NCBI GenBank assembly: GCA_038254435.1
Contig: JBBSGD010000092.1
Coordinates: 1-5,926, forward strand
Length of the DNA: 5,926 nucleotides
Origin: JBBSGD01 sp038254435
Lineage (GTDB): Bacteria > Actinomycetota > CADDZG01 > WHSQ01
Direction of reading: 5' to 3'
Each line of letters opens with the position of its first letter. Position 1 is the stretch's first letter. Of the stretch, positions 1 through 5,642 are shown piece after piece. The position numbers were made by a program, and so were the translations under genes. The notes beneath the pieces were generated by a model. That model did not search any database and was not told where the DNA came from. It worked only from the letters and a program-made list of their open reading frames with translations.

Positions 1-1
1 G

Positions 2-493
2 GTTACCGAGTATCTCGACGCGGGCAAGCTCGTTCCCGACGAGCTAACGGTCGAGGTCGTGCGCGAGCGACTCGCTCAGCCGGATGCCGCCGAGGGATTC
101 TTGATAGACGGCTTCCCGCGCAACCCCTTTCAGGCAGAGGCGCTCGACCGCATCCTCGACGCGCAGGGCTCCGAGCTGGACGCGGCAGTGGCCCTCGAGG
201 TTCCCGAAGAGGTGTCCCTTCATCGCCTCTCAGGCAGGCGGGTGTGCAGGAAGTGCGGGCGCAATTACCACGCGGACAACCCTCCCAAGGAGAATTGGAC
301 CTGCGATCGATGCGGGGGTGAGGTTGTGCAACGCTCGGACGACAACGAGGCCACGATCAGCCGTCGCCTCGCTACCTACCACGAGCAGACGGAGCCGCTG
401 AAGGACCACTACCGGGACCGGGGGCTGCTGCGCGAGGTGAGCGGTGTTGGGGACCAGGACGAGATCTTCGACCGCATCCTTGCGGCCCTGTGA
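2..493 (+). CDS. adk: Adenylate kinase, zinc-LID type (5' end missing)
   Basis: Adenylate kinase interconverts ATP + AMP and 2 ADP in the cytoplasm. The frame is open from base 2, so the gene enters from outside the window. By alignment from memory with E. coli Adk about 48 residues are missing, including the P-loop. The visible 163 residues begin in the NMP-binding region (DAGKLVPDEL). They then show the DGFPR core motif (Asp at partial residue 36), the LID domain and the RSDDNEATISRR segment, which carries conserved substrate-binding arginines and aspartates. The LID has two CxxC pairs at partial residues 82/85 and 101/104, the four-cysteine set that binds structural zinc in many Gram-positive enzymes and is absent from E. 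coli Adk. The GTG at 59 is internal and not the start. Position just before map matches the end of many spc operons. Identification is very secure. Confidence 0.97.
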   Translation, partial: VTEYLDAGKLVPDELTVEVVRERLAQPDAAEGFLIDGFPRNPFQAEALDRILDAQGSELDAAVALEVPEEVSLHRLSGRRVCRKCGRNYHADNPPKENWTCDRCGGEVVQRSDDNEATISRRLATYHEQTEPLKDHYRDRGLLREVSGVGDQDEIFDRILAAL

Positions 494-523
494 GCGCGCG
501 TTCCCAGCGAGGGTGACCCGGCG

Positions 524-1279
524 ATGATCTATCGCAAGTCTCCCGAGGAGATCGCTCTGATGCGCAAAGCGGGTGCCATCCTGTGCACCACTCTCGACCT
601 TCTCGAGGATGCCTTGTGCCCGGGCATAACCACCAAGGAACTCGACGGCATTGCCGAGGAGTCCATCACCTCTGCAGGAGCGGCGCCGTCCTTCAAGGGT
701 TACCGAGGATTTCCCGGCTCGATCTGCGCGTCGCCCAATGAGGTGATCGTGCACGGGATTCCCGGCCCGCTGAAGCTCGCCGAGGGCGACATCATCTCGC
801 TCGACGTCGGGGTCTTCTTCGAGGGGTTCCACGCCGACTCCGCGTGGACCTTTCCGGTCGGCGAGGTAGACGAGGAGGCCGCCGGCCTCCTCGAGGTGAC
901 CGAGCGCTCGCTGACGGCGGCGATCGCCCACTGCAGCCCCGGCACCCGGCTGGGCACGGTGGGGCATGCGGTCGAGCAGGTGGCGGACGAGGCCGGCTAC
1001 GCTGTGGTGCGCGAGTACGCGGGCCACGGGCTGGGACGCTCCCTGCACGAGGAGCCGTGGGTGCCCAACTACGGTCCGCCCGACAGGCGCGAGGTGCTGT
1101 CCTCTGGGATGACGATCGCCATCGAGCCCATGGTGAACGCCAAGGGGGCGGCAACGCGCACGTTGGATGACGACTGGACGGTGGTAACCGCCGACGGAGC
1201 CCTGTCGGCGCACTTCGAGCACACTGTGGCCATAACGCCCAACGGACACGAGGTCTTGACGGAGCGCGCCGCGAGGTGA
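524..1279 (+). CDS. map: Methionine aminopeptidase, type I
   Basis: This enzyme removes the initiator methionine from nascent proteins in the cytoplasm and uses two divalent metal ions. The 251 residues cover the whole pita-bread fold of a type Ia enzyme, without an N-terminal extension. The five metal ligands are visible: Asp94 (SLDVG), Asp105 (HADSA), His168 (AGHGLG), Glu201 (IEPM) and Glu232 (HFEHT). The conserved substrate-pocket histidines are His77 (VHGIP) and His175 (LHEEP). The ATG is preceded by GAGGGTG at 509-515 with an 8-nt spacer, and MIYRKSPEEIALMRKAG is the usual N-terminus of the family. It lies 30 nt after adk, so the two are probably cotranscribed. Nothing essential is missing. 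Confidence 0.97.
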   Translation: MIYRKSPEEIALMRKAGAILCTTLDLLEDALCPGITTKELDGIAEESITSAGAAPSFKGYRGFPGSICASPNEVIVHGIPGPLKLAEGDIISLDVGVFFEGFHADSAWTFPVGEVDEEAAGLLEVTERSLTAAIAHCSPGTRLGTVGHAVEQVADEAGYAVVREYAGHGLGRSLHEEPWVPNYGPPDRREVLSSGMTIAIEPMVNAKGAATRTLDDDWTVVTADGALSAHFEHTVAITPNGHEVLTERAAR

Positions 1280-1442
1280 CTTTTCGCGCTCTGACCTGCG
1301 GGGATGCGGGATACACCGCGCGATGCGCCCGAGCGGGTCTGTTATCATAATCGGCCGGTCCATAGTTTCATTCGCGCGCCCTGCGGGTGTGCGGGTTGCC
1401 GGATGGGCCGGTCAGTCCGTAACCGAGCTTGGGGATTCGCGC
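1280..1442 (+). other. Intergenic spacer between map and infA
   Basis: This 163-nt stretch is the longest gap in the window. It holds a candidate extended -10 promoter at 1340-1348. A short GC hairpin (GCGC, GAT loop, GCGC) sits at 1318-1328. The octamer GGCCGGTC occurs twice in direct orientation, at 1353-1360 and 1406-1413. No hairpin is followed by a T run, so no intrinsic terminator is supported. The infA frame stays open back to an ATG at 1323, but the upstream codons do not resemble IF1. Confidence 0.6.
1340..1348 (+). promoter_or_regulatory. Candidate extended -10 promoter for infA and genes downstream
   Basis: The sequence TGTTATCAT fits the extended -10 form TGn-TATAAT with one mismatch (TATCAT). 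It lies in a local A/T-richer patch of an otherwise GC-rich gap. No recognisable -35 hexamer is found 16 to 18 nt upstream, which is tolerable for extended -10 promoters. Transcription would begin near 1354-1356 and give a leader of nearly 90 nt before the infA GTG. An internal promoter before infA would uncouple the infA-to-truA block from adk and map. This is a match by eye only. Confidence 0.4.
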
Positions 1443-1691
1443 GTGGCCAAGAACAAGGAAAAGGCTTCCTCCACTCAGAAGGAAGAAGGCATTCAGGTCG
1501 AAGGCACGGTCATCGAGCCTTTGCCCAACGCCATGTTCCGGGTCGAGCTGGACAACGGTCATCGCGTGCTAGCCCACATCTCGGGAAAGATGCGCATGCA
1601 CTACATCCGCATCCTGCCGGGCGACCGGGTGCTGGTCGAGCTGTCCCCCTATGACTTGACCCGCGGCAGAGTCGTCTACCGCTACAAGTAG
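1443..1691 (+). CDS. infA: Translation initiation factor IF-1
   Basis: IF1 binds the A site of the 30S subunit and works with IF2 and IF3 during initiation. The product is a single S1-like OB fold. The core from about residue 17 (IQVEGTV, then LPNAMFRVELDNGH, AHISGKMR, YIRILPGDRV, VELSPYDLTRGR, VYRYK) matches the family and reads closest to actinobacterial IF1. The start is taken as GTG, giving MAKNKEK..., since nearly all IF1 proteins begin MAK. GGGGA at 1431-1435 lies 7 nt before it. At 82 residues it is about 10 longer than the usual 72-73, with a Lys/Ser/Glu-rich insert (about residues 4-15) between MAK and the first strand. An upstream ATG at 1323 would add 40 unrelated residues and is rejected. 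L36 follows after 11 nt. Confidence 0.96.
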   Translation: MAKNKEKASSTQKEEGIQVEGTVIEPLPNAMFRVELDNGHRVLAHISGKMRMHYIRILPGDRVLVELSPYDLTRGRVVYRYK

Positions 1692-1702
1692 GAGCTCTCA
1701 GA

Positions 1703-1816
1703 GTGAAAGTAAGGCCCAGCGTCAAGAAGATCTGCGACAAGTGCAAGGTCATACGTCGGCGCGGCAACGTCATGGTGATCTGCACGAACCCGCGCCACAA
1801 GCAGCGTCAGGGATAA
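1703..1816 (+). CDS. rpmJ: 50S ribosomal protein L36 (bL36), zinc-binding form
   Basis: bL36 is a small zinc-ribbon protein of the large ribosomal subunit. The frame encodes 37 residues, exactly the family length: it starts MKVRPSVKKICDKCK and ends in HKQRQG. The metal ligands are Cys11, Cys14, Cys27 and His32, so this is the zinc-binding (C+) version and not the cysteine-less paralogue that some actinobacteria express under zinc starvation. It starts with GTG. The Shine-Dalgarno GGAG at 1691-1694 is fused to the infA stop codon (TAGGAG) and lies 8 nt before the start. The stop TAA runs into the rpsM ribosome-binding site. Identification is certain from length and motif together. Confidence 0.97.
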   Translation: MKVRPSVKKICDKCKVIRRRGNVMVICTNPRHKQRQG

Positions 1817-1826
1817 GGGAGGCTCG

Positions 1827-2210
1827 GTGGCACGAATCGCAGGAGTGGATCTCCCCCGCGACAAGCGGCTCGAGATCGCGCTTACATATATCTACGGCAT
1901 CGGCCAGACCAAGGCCGTGCAGACTTGCATCGGGTCGCGCGTCAATGCTGGAACGCACGTGCGTGACTTGACGGACGAAGAGGTGGTCCGGATACGCGAC
2001 TGGATCGGGAACAACTATCGCGTCGAAGGAGATCTGCGCCGCGAGGTCAATCAGAACATCAAGCGCAAGGTCGAGATCGGCTGTTACCAGGGGCTCCGGC
2101 ACCGCCGCGGGCTTCCCGTTCACGGCCAGCGCACTCATACCAACGCGCGTACTCGCAAGGGACCCAAGAAGACAGTGGCCGGCAAGAAGAAGGCCCCGGG
2201 AAAGAAGTAG
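1827..2210 (+). CDS. rpsM: 30S ribosomal protein S13 (uS13)
   Basis: uS13 sits in the head of the small subunit and contacts the large subunit (intersubunit bridges) and P-site tRNA. The 127 residues begin MARIAGVDLPRDKR, contain the YIYGIG turn of the helix-two-turn-helix domain at about 21-26, and end in the basic tail RHRRGLPVHGQRTHTNARTRKGP (about 91-113) followed by a Lys-rich end. Length is normal for actinobacteria. The start is GTG, preceded by a strong AAGGGAGG at 1815-1822 that overlaps the rpmJ stop, with a short 4-nt spacer. Only 10 nt separate rpmJ and rpsM, so there is no room for an alpha-operon leader of the E. coli type, where S4 represses translation at rpsM. Confidence 0.98.
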   Translation: MARIAGVDLPRDKRLEIALTYIYGIGQTKAVQTCIGSRVNAGTHVRDLTDEEVVRIRDWIGNNYRVEGDLRREVNQNIKRKVEIGCYQGLRHRRGLPVHGQRTHTNARTRKGPKKTVAGKKKAPGKK

Positions 2211-2223
2211 AGGGAGCTCACGC

Positions 2224-2619
2224 TTGGCATCTCCGAAGAAGGCTAAGAAGACCCGCCGCAGGGAAAAGAAGAACGTTGTCCACGGCGTCGCCCACATCAG
2301 ATCGACGTTCAACAACACGATCATCTCCATCACCGATCTCGAGGGGAACGTGCTGTCGTGGGCGTCGGCAGGCAACGTGGGCTTCAAGGGGTCGCGTAAG
2401 TCCACTCCTTTCGCTGCGCAGCTCGCTGCGGAGGCCGCGTCGCGGCGTGCCCAGGAACACGGCGTGCGCCGCGTCGACGTCCTCGTCAAGGGGCCCGGGT
2501 CGGGGCGCGAGACTGCTATTCGCTCCCTTCAGGCATCGGGTCTCGAGGTGATCGGGATCAAGGATGCGACTCCGGTCCCCCACAACGGATGCCGTCCTCG
2601 CAAGAGGAGACGAGTCTGA
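2224..2619 (+). CDS. rpsK: 30S ribosomal protein S11 (uS11)
   Basis: uS11 lies on the platform of the small subunit and helps form the mRNA exit region with S7. The 131 residues carry the family signature: HIRSTFNNTIISITD, SWASAGNVGFKGSRKSTP, then VLVKGPGSGRE and the C-terminal HNGCRPRKRRRV. Asn121-Gly122 corresponds to the site known as isoaspartate in E. coli S11. The N-terminus is Lys/Arg-rich, as usual. The start is a TTG, chosen because it gives the normal MASPKKAKK beginning and lies 7 nt after GGGAG (2212-2216). No ATG or GTG offers a better fit. Its stop TGA overlaps the rpsD ATG by one base (TGATG), which implies coupled translation. Confidence 0.97.
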   Translation: MASPKKAKKTRRREKKNVVHGVAHIRSTFNNTIISITDLEGNVLSWASAGNVGFKGSRKSTPFAAQLAAEAASRRAQEHGVRRVDVLVKGPGSGRETAIRSLQASGLEVIGIKDATPVPHNGCRPRKRRRV

Positions 2620-3245
2620 TGGCGCGCTATACGGGCCCGGTGTGCAAGCTGTGCAGACGGGAGAGGACGAAGCTGTTCCTCAAGGGAACGCGCTGCGAAT
2701 CGCCCAAGTGCCCAATAGAGAAGGGCAAGCCCCCTCCCGGGGAGCATGGACGAGGCAGAGTGCGCGAGTCTGAGTACCTTCTGCAGTTGCGCGAGAAGCA
2801 AAAAGCCAAGCGCTTCTACGGGATCCTCGAGAAGCAATTCCAGAGCTACTACGTGGAGGCGGCCCGCTCGAAGGGCGTCACAGGCGAAGAGCTCATGCGT
2901 ATCTGCGAGTCACGCCTCGACAATGTCGTCCATCGGGGTGGCTTGGCCATGAACCGGCCGATGGCTCGCCAGCTCGTCTCGCACGGGCACTTCGAAATAA
3001 ACGGCAAGAAAGTCAACATCCCCTCTTATCGGGTCAAGCCTGGGGACGTCGTTGCGGTGCGCGGTCGCTCCAAGTCCGTCGGCCGCATCGTTGAGAATGC
3101 ATCGTACGCGGAAGGACGCGAGGCTCCCGACTGGTTGGGGCCGAACCTGCGTGAGCTCACCATCGAGGTGCGGGCGATGCCCGAAAGACACCAGATGGAC
3201 GTGCCCGTTCAAGAGCAGCTCATCGTCGAGTACTACTCGAAGTAA
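2619..3245 (+). CDS. rpsD: 30S ribosomal protein S4 (uS4), four-cysteine form
   Basis: uS4 is a primary 16S rRNA-binding protein that nucleates assembly of the 30S body. The 208 residues begin MARYTGPVCKLCRRE and include the S4 RNA-binding domain at about 98-162 (ESRLDNVVHRGG, then ARQLVSHGHF, and SYRVKPGD). The end is EQLIVEYYSK. Cys9, Cys12, Cys26 and Cys31 form the metal site of the C+ type, reported as zinc, and later as an iron-sulfur cluster, in Thermus S4. The chosen ATG at 2619 overlaps the rpsK stop and lies 9 nt after GAGGAG (2604-2609). An upstream in-frame ATG at 2589 would add ten non-homologous residues inside rpsK. In E. coli S4 also regulates its own operon; no equivalent target site is evident here. 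Confidence 0.98.
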   Translation: MARYTGPVCKLCRRERTKLFLKGTRCESPKCPIEKGKPPPGEHGRGRVRESEYLLQLREKQKAKRFYGILEKQFQSYYVEAARSKGVTGEELMRICESRLDNVVHRGGLAMNRPMARQLVSHGHFEINGKKVNIPSYRVKPGDVVAVRGRSKSVGRIVENASYAEGREAPDWLGPNLRELTIEVRAMPERHQMDVPVQEQLIVEYYSK

Positions 3246-3285
3246 AGCCTCCGCGTCGCAGCGAAGGAACAACGGAAGGAGCTTC

Positions 3286-4227
3286 ATGGAGTTATTGGTC
3301 GTTCAGCGCCCTCAGATTTCCGAGGAAGAGATATCCGGGAACCGTTCGAAGTTCGTCATCGAGCCGCTCGAGCCGGGCTTCGGCTATACGCTCGGCAACT
3401 CGCTACGGCGGACCCTTCTATCGTCTATCCCCGGGGCAGCCATCACGCAGGTCAAGGTCGACGGAGTGCTGCACGAGTTCTCCTCGGTCGATGGCGTCAC
3501 CGAGGACATCACCGACATGGTTCTCAACCTCAAGGAGCTCGTGGTCCAGTCCGACAACGAGCAGCCCACGAGCGTCTACTTGAGAGTGACCGGCCCGGCC
3601 GACGTAACGGCGGGCGACATCGAGCTCCCGGCCGGGGTCGAGATCCTCAACCCCGAGCACCGCATCGCTAGGCTCAACAAGAAAGCAAACCTCTCGATGG
3701 AGTTGCGCGTCGAGCAGGGCCGGGGCTACGTTGGGGCCGGGACGGCGCCCAAGGAGTCGATCGGAGCCATCCCGATAGACGCCGCCTTCTCGCCGGTCTC
3801 ACGCGTCACCTACGACGTCGAGCCAACCCGCGTCGAGCAGATGACGAACTACGACCGCCTGATCCTCGATGTCGAGAGCAACGGTGCCATCACGCCTCGC
3901 GACGCGCTGTCGGCGGCCGGCGCCACGCTCGTGGAGCTGTTTCAGCTCTTTGCCGGAGTCGGCGAGGGTTCGGGAGCCTTGGTGCTCGGGCCGGAGCCGG
4001 GCAATGACGAGGTCTCGGGCGTCCTGGCCCAGCCGATCGAGGATCTCGAGCTGACAGTGCGGTCATACAACTGCCTCAAGCGCGAGGGGGTGACCAGCGT
4101 CGGCGAGCTATTGCAGAAGTCCGAAGACGATCTTCTCGAGATCCGTAACTTTGGGCAGAAGTCGATCGACGAGGTCAAGGCGAAGCTCGAAGAGATGGGG
4201 CTCGGTCTCAAGGAGAAGGACTTCTAG
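3286..4227 (+). CDS. rpoA: DNA-directed RNA polymerase subunit alpha
   Basis: Alpha dimerises to seed RNA polymerase assembly and contacts UP elements and activators. The 313 residues show the N-terminal domain (about 1-230) with the dimer/assembly signature LGNSLRRTLLSSIPGAAI (Arg41-Arg42), HEFSSVDGVTEDI and the late NTD segment MTNYDRLILDV. A linker rich in Gly, Pro and Glu runs to about 247. The C-terminal domain has VRSYNCLKREGV, with Arg259, Asn262, Cys263 and Lys265 matching the DNA-binding residues around E. coli Arg265, then the helix-hairpin-helix RNFGQKS. The ATG follows AAGGAG (3276-3281) by 4 nt. An upstream open frame to 3052 lies wholly inside rpsD and is rejected. It starts 40 nt after rpsD and ends 3 nt before rplQ. 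Confidence 0.98.
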   Translation: MELLVVQRPQISEEEISGNRSKFVIEPLEPGFGYTLGNSLRRTLLSSIPGAAITQVKVDGVLHEFSSVDGVTEDITDMVLNLKELVVQSDNEQPTSVYLRVTGPADVTAGDIELPAGVEILNPEHRIARLNKKANLSMELRVEQGRGYVGAGTAPKESIGAIPIDAAFSPVSRVTYDVEPTRVEQMTNYDRLILDVESNGAITPRDALSAAGATLVELFQLFAGVGEGSGALVLGPEPGNDEVSGVLAQPIEDLELTVRSYNCLKREGVTSVGELLQKSEDDLLEIRNFGQKSIDEVKAKLEEMGLGLKEKDF

Positions 4228-4230
4228 GAC

Positions 4231-4791
4231 ATGCCACAGCCGAAGAAGGGCTACAGCCTCGCCTCGAGCCCGTCGCATCAGCGCCAGATGTTGTCCAACC
4301 TGGCCCTGTCGCTGTTCGAGCACGAACGCATCCAGACGACCGAGGCCAAGGCCAAGCTGCTGCGCCCCTATGCCGAGCGGCTGATAACCAAGGCCAAGAA
4401 GGGCAGCGTGCACCACAGGCGTCAGGTCCTGTCGGCGATCGAAGACCGCGCCGTCGTGCACAAGCTGTTTGCGGACATCGCTCCGCGCTTTGCCGATCGC
4501 AGCGGTGGTTACACGCGGATCTTGAAGGTTGGTCCGCGCGGGGGAGACGGCGCGCCCATGGCTTTGATCGAGCTCGTGACGAGCGCACCGGCCACGAGGA
4601 CCGAGGAGCAGTCCGCAGAAGGCGGGGGGCGCAGACGGCGGCGGCGGCGCCGGCCGGCCCGGGAAGAGGTGTCGGCCGAGACCCAAGCGCGCCCCGAGCC
4701 GAGCGCAGAGGCGGATCCCGACGACGCCGGCGACGAGATCGTGCCCGAGCCGGATGACGCGAGCGGCGCCGGGGAGAGCAAGACCAGCTGA
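4231..4791 (+). CDS. rplQ: 50S ribosomal protein L17 (bL17) with long charged C-terminal tail
   Basis: bL17 lies near the peptide exit region of the large subunit. Residues 1-116 are a complete ordinary L17: MPQPKKGYSLASSPSHQRQML, NLALSLFEHERIQTTEAKAK, then YTRILKVGPRGGDGAPMALIELV. Some 70 further residues follow. They contain a run of eight arginines at 134-141 and then a Glu/Asp/Ala/Pro-rich stretch to the end with no hydrophobic segment, probably disordered. Extended L17 tails are common in actinobacteria, and this one is biased even for that group. The ATG is 3 nt after the rpoA stop, with AAGGAGAAGGA at 4210-4220 inside the end of rpoA. The last codon and stop overlap the proposed truA start. 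Confidence 0.97.
   Translation: MPQPKKGYSLASSPSHQRQMLSNLALSLFEHERIQTTEAKAKLLRPYAERLITKAKKGSVHHRRQVLSAIEDRAVVHKLFADIAPRFADRSGGYTRILKVGPRGGDGAPMALIELVTSAPATRTEEQSAEGGGRRRRRRRRPAREEVSAETQARPEPSAEADPDDAGDEIVPEPDDASGAGESKTS
4771..4776 (+). promoter_or_regulatory. Shine-Dalgarno sequence supporting a CTG start for truA
   Basis: GGGGAG lies within the last codons of rplQ, 11 nt before the CTG at 4788. It is the only purine-rich SD-like sequence close upstream of the N-terminal homology of TruA. The GTG at 4863, by contrast, has no good SD before it (the preceding bases are GGGGCTCCGTAC). The spacing is a little long but workable, and translation could also be coupled through the CTGA overlap with the rplQ stop. 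Confidence 0.5.
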
Positions 4792-5561
4792 ACCTGCGCC
4801 TCGACCTGGCCTACGATGGCGCCGGCTACCACGGATTCGCCAGGCAGCCGGGGCTCCGTACGGTGCAAGGCGATCTCGAAGACGCTCTGGAGCGGATCCT
4901 GTCGGCGCCGGTCCCCTTGGTGTGTGCCGGACGCACCGATTCTGGAGTGCATGCCCTCGGCCAGGTCGTGTCGTGCAGCTCCGCCCCCGACGGTCTCGAC
5001 ACCGAAGGCCTGCTCAAGTCTCTAAACGGCATGCTCGGCCCCAGGATCGCGGTCACGGGTGCATCCGCCGCTTCCGAGGGCTGGCACGCACGGTTCAGCG
5101 CCCTTTCACGCACCTATGTCTATGCGCTGTTCACGGCGCAATGGCAAGATCCCTTCTTGTCCCGTACGACACTTCATCACCCCGGAGCCCTAGACCTCGA
5201 CGCGATGAACGAGGCCGCGGGGCATCTGCTCGGCCCCCACGATTTCAGCTCCTTCGGCCGCCCGCTGGGCCCCGCCGCGTCTGCTGGACGCGTGCTCTAC
5301 GAGCTTGCCTGCACCCGGCGCGGCGACATCGTGCGCCTGCGGGCGCGCGCCAACGCGTTCATCCAGCAGATGATGCGCTCGCTCGTTGGAACGCTCGTCT
5401 ACGTGGGCGAGGGGAGGCGTTCGCCGGGCGACCTGCCCGGCATTCTCGAGGCTCGGGACCGTGCGGCCTCGGGGCCGGTGGCAGCGCCGCACGGTCTCTG
5501 CCTTGTAGCCGTCGAGTACGACGAGGGCTGGAGCGGTTCGTTCGGAGGCAACGCCGTTTGA
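4788..5561 (+). CDS. truA: tRNA pseudouridine(38-40) synthase TruA, probable CTG start
   Basis: TruA isomerises uridines 38-40 in the anticodon arm of many tRNAs to pseudouridine. The catalytic Asp51 lies in CAGRTDSGVH. Other family segments are HARFSALSRTYVY (about 100-112), DFSSF (152-156) and NAFIQQMMRSLVG (189-201), and the end is LCLVAVEY. The N-terminal strand LRLDLAYDGAGYHGFARQ and TVQGDLE are clearly homologous, yet the frame has no ATG, GTG or TTG between the in-frame stop at 4755-4757 and GTG 4863. I therefore place the start at CTG 4788, which forms CTGA with the rplQ stop and gives 257 residues, a normal length. A second CTG at 4794 is possible. Starting at GTG 4863 (232 residues) would cut off the first conserved strand. 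The family call is certain; the start is inference. Confidence 0.93.
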   Translation: MNLRLDLAYDGAGYHGFARQPGLRTVQGDLEDALERILSAPVPLVCAGRTDSGVHALGQVVSCSSAPDGLDTEGLLKSLNGMLGPRIAVTGASAASEGWHARFSALSRTYVYALFTAQWQDPFLSRTTLHHPGALDLDAMNEAAGHLLGPHDFSSFGRPLGPAASAGRVLYELACTRRGDIVRLRARANAFIQQMMRSLVGTLVYVGEGRRSPGDLPGILEARDRAASGPVAAPHGLCLVAVEYDEGWSGSFGGNAV

Positions 5562-5586
5562 CCAGGCCAAATAGTGTCGTTATCCT
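5558..5586 (+). promoter_or_regulatory. Sigma70-type promoter for rplM
   Basis: A -35 hexamer TTGACC (5558-5563, five of six to TTGACA) is followed after exactly 17 nt by TATCCT (5581-5586), which fits the TAnnnT -10 pattern. The -35 box overlaps the truA stop codon. Transcription would start near 5593 and leave a leader of about 50 nt before the rplM ATG. Position, spacing and hexamers agree, so rplM, and presumably an rpsI downstream, would have its own promoter besides readthrough from truA. No terminator is seen between truA and this site. Confidence 0.65.
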
Positions 5587-5642
5587 GCGTTTTCCTCAAA
5601 CTTTCGTGTCCGTCGGGCGCGCGCTGCCGTGGAAGGATCTGC

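Noticed and set aside
1317..1338. GC hairpins after map as a possible terminator
   Set aside because: The stems are only 3-4 bp and no T run follows, so an intrinsic terminator is not supported.
230..1363. Long antisense open frame (377 codons) across adk and map
   Set aside because: It lies opposite two unmistakable genes, and its translation is Arg/Gly/Val-rich with no recognisable domain. Long antisense frames are expected in high-G+C coding DNA.
1323..1442. Extended infA start at ATG 1323
   Set aside because: The 40 added residues match nothing in IF1, and the conserved MAK start at GTG 1443 has its own SD.
1491..1493. ATT start for infA, as used by infC in E. coli
   Set aside because: It would remove the MAK beginning that is nearly universal in IF1; the GTG with its SD is a better choice.
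3052..3285. Extended rpoA start inside rpsD
   Set aside because: The extra 78 codons are an out-of-frame reading of rpsD. ATG 3286 gives the family N-terminus and has AAGGAG before it.
5590..5636. Possible pairing of TTTTCC (5590-5595) with the rplM SD GGAAGG (5631-5636)
   Set aside because: It needs two G-U pairs, and the predicted transcription start falls inside the first arm, so it would be mostly absent from the promoter-derived transcript.
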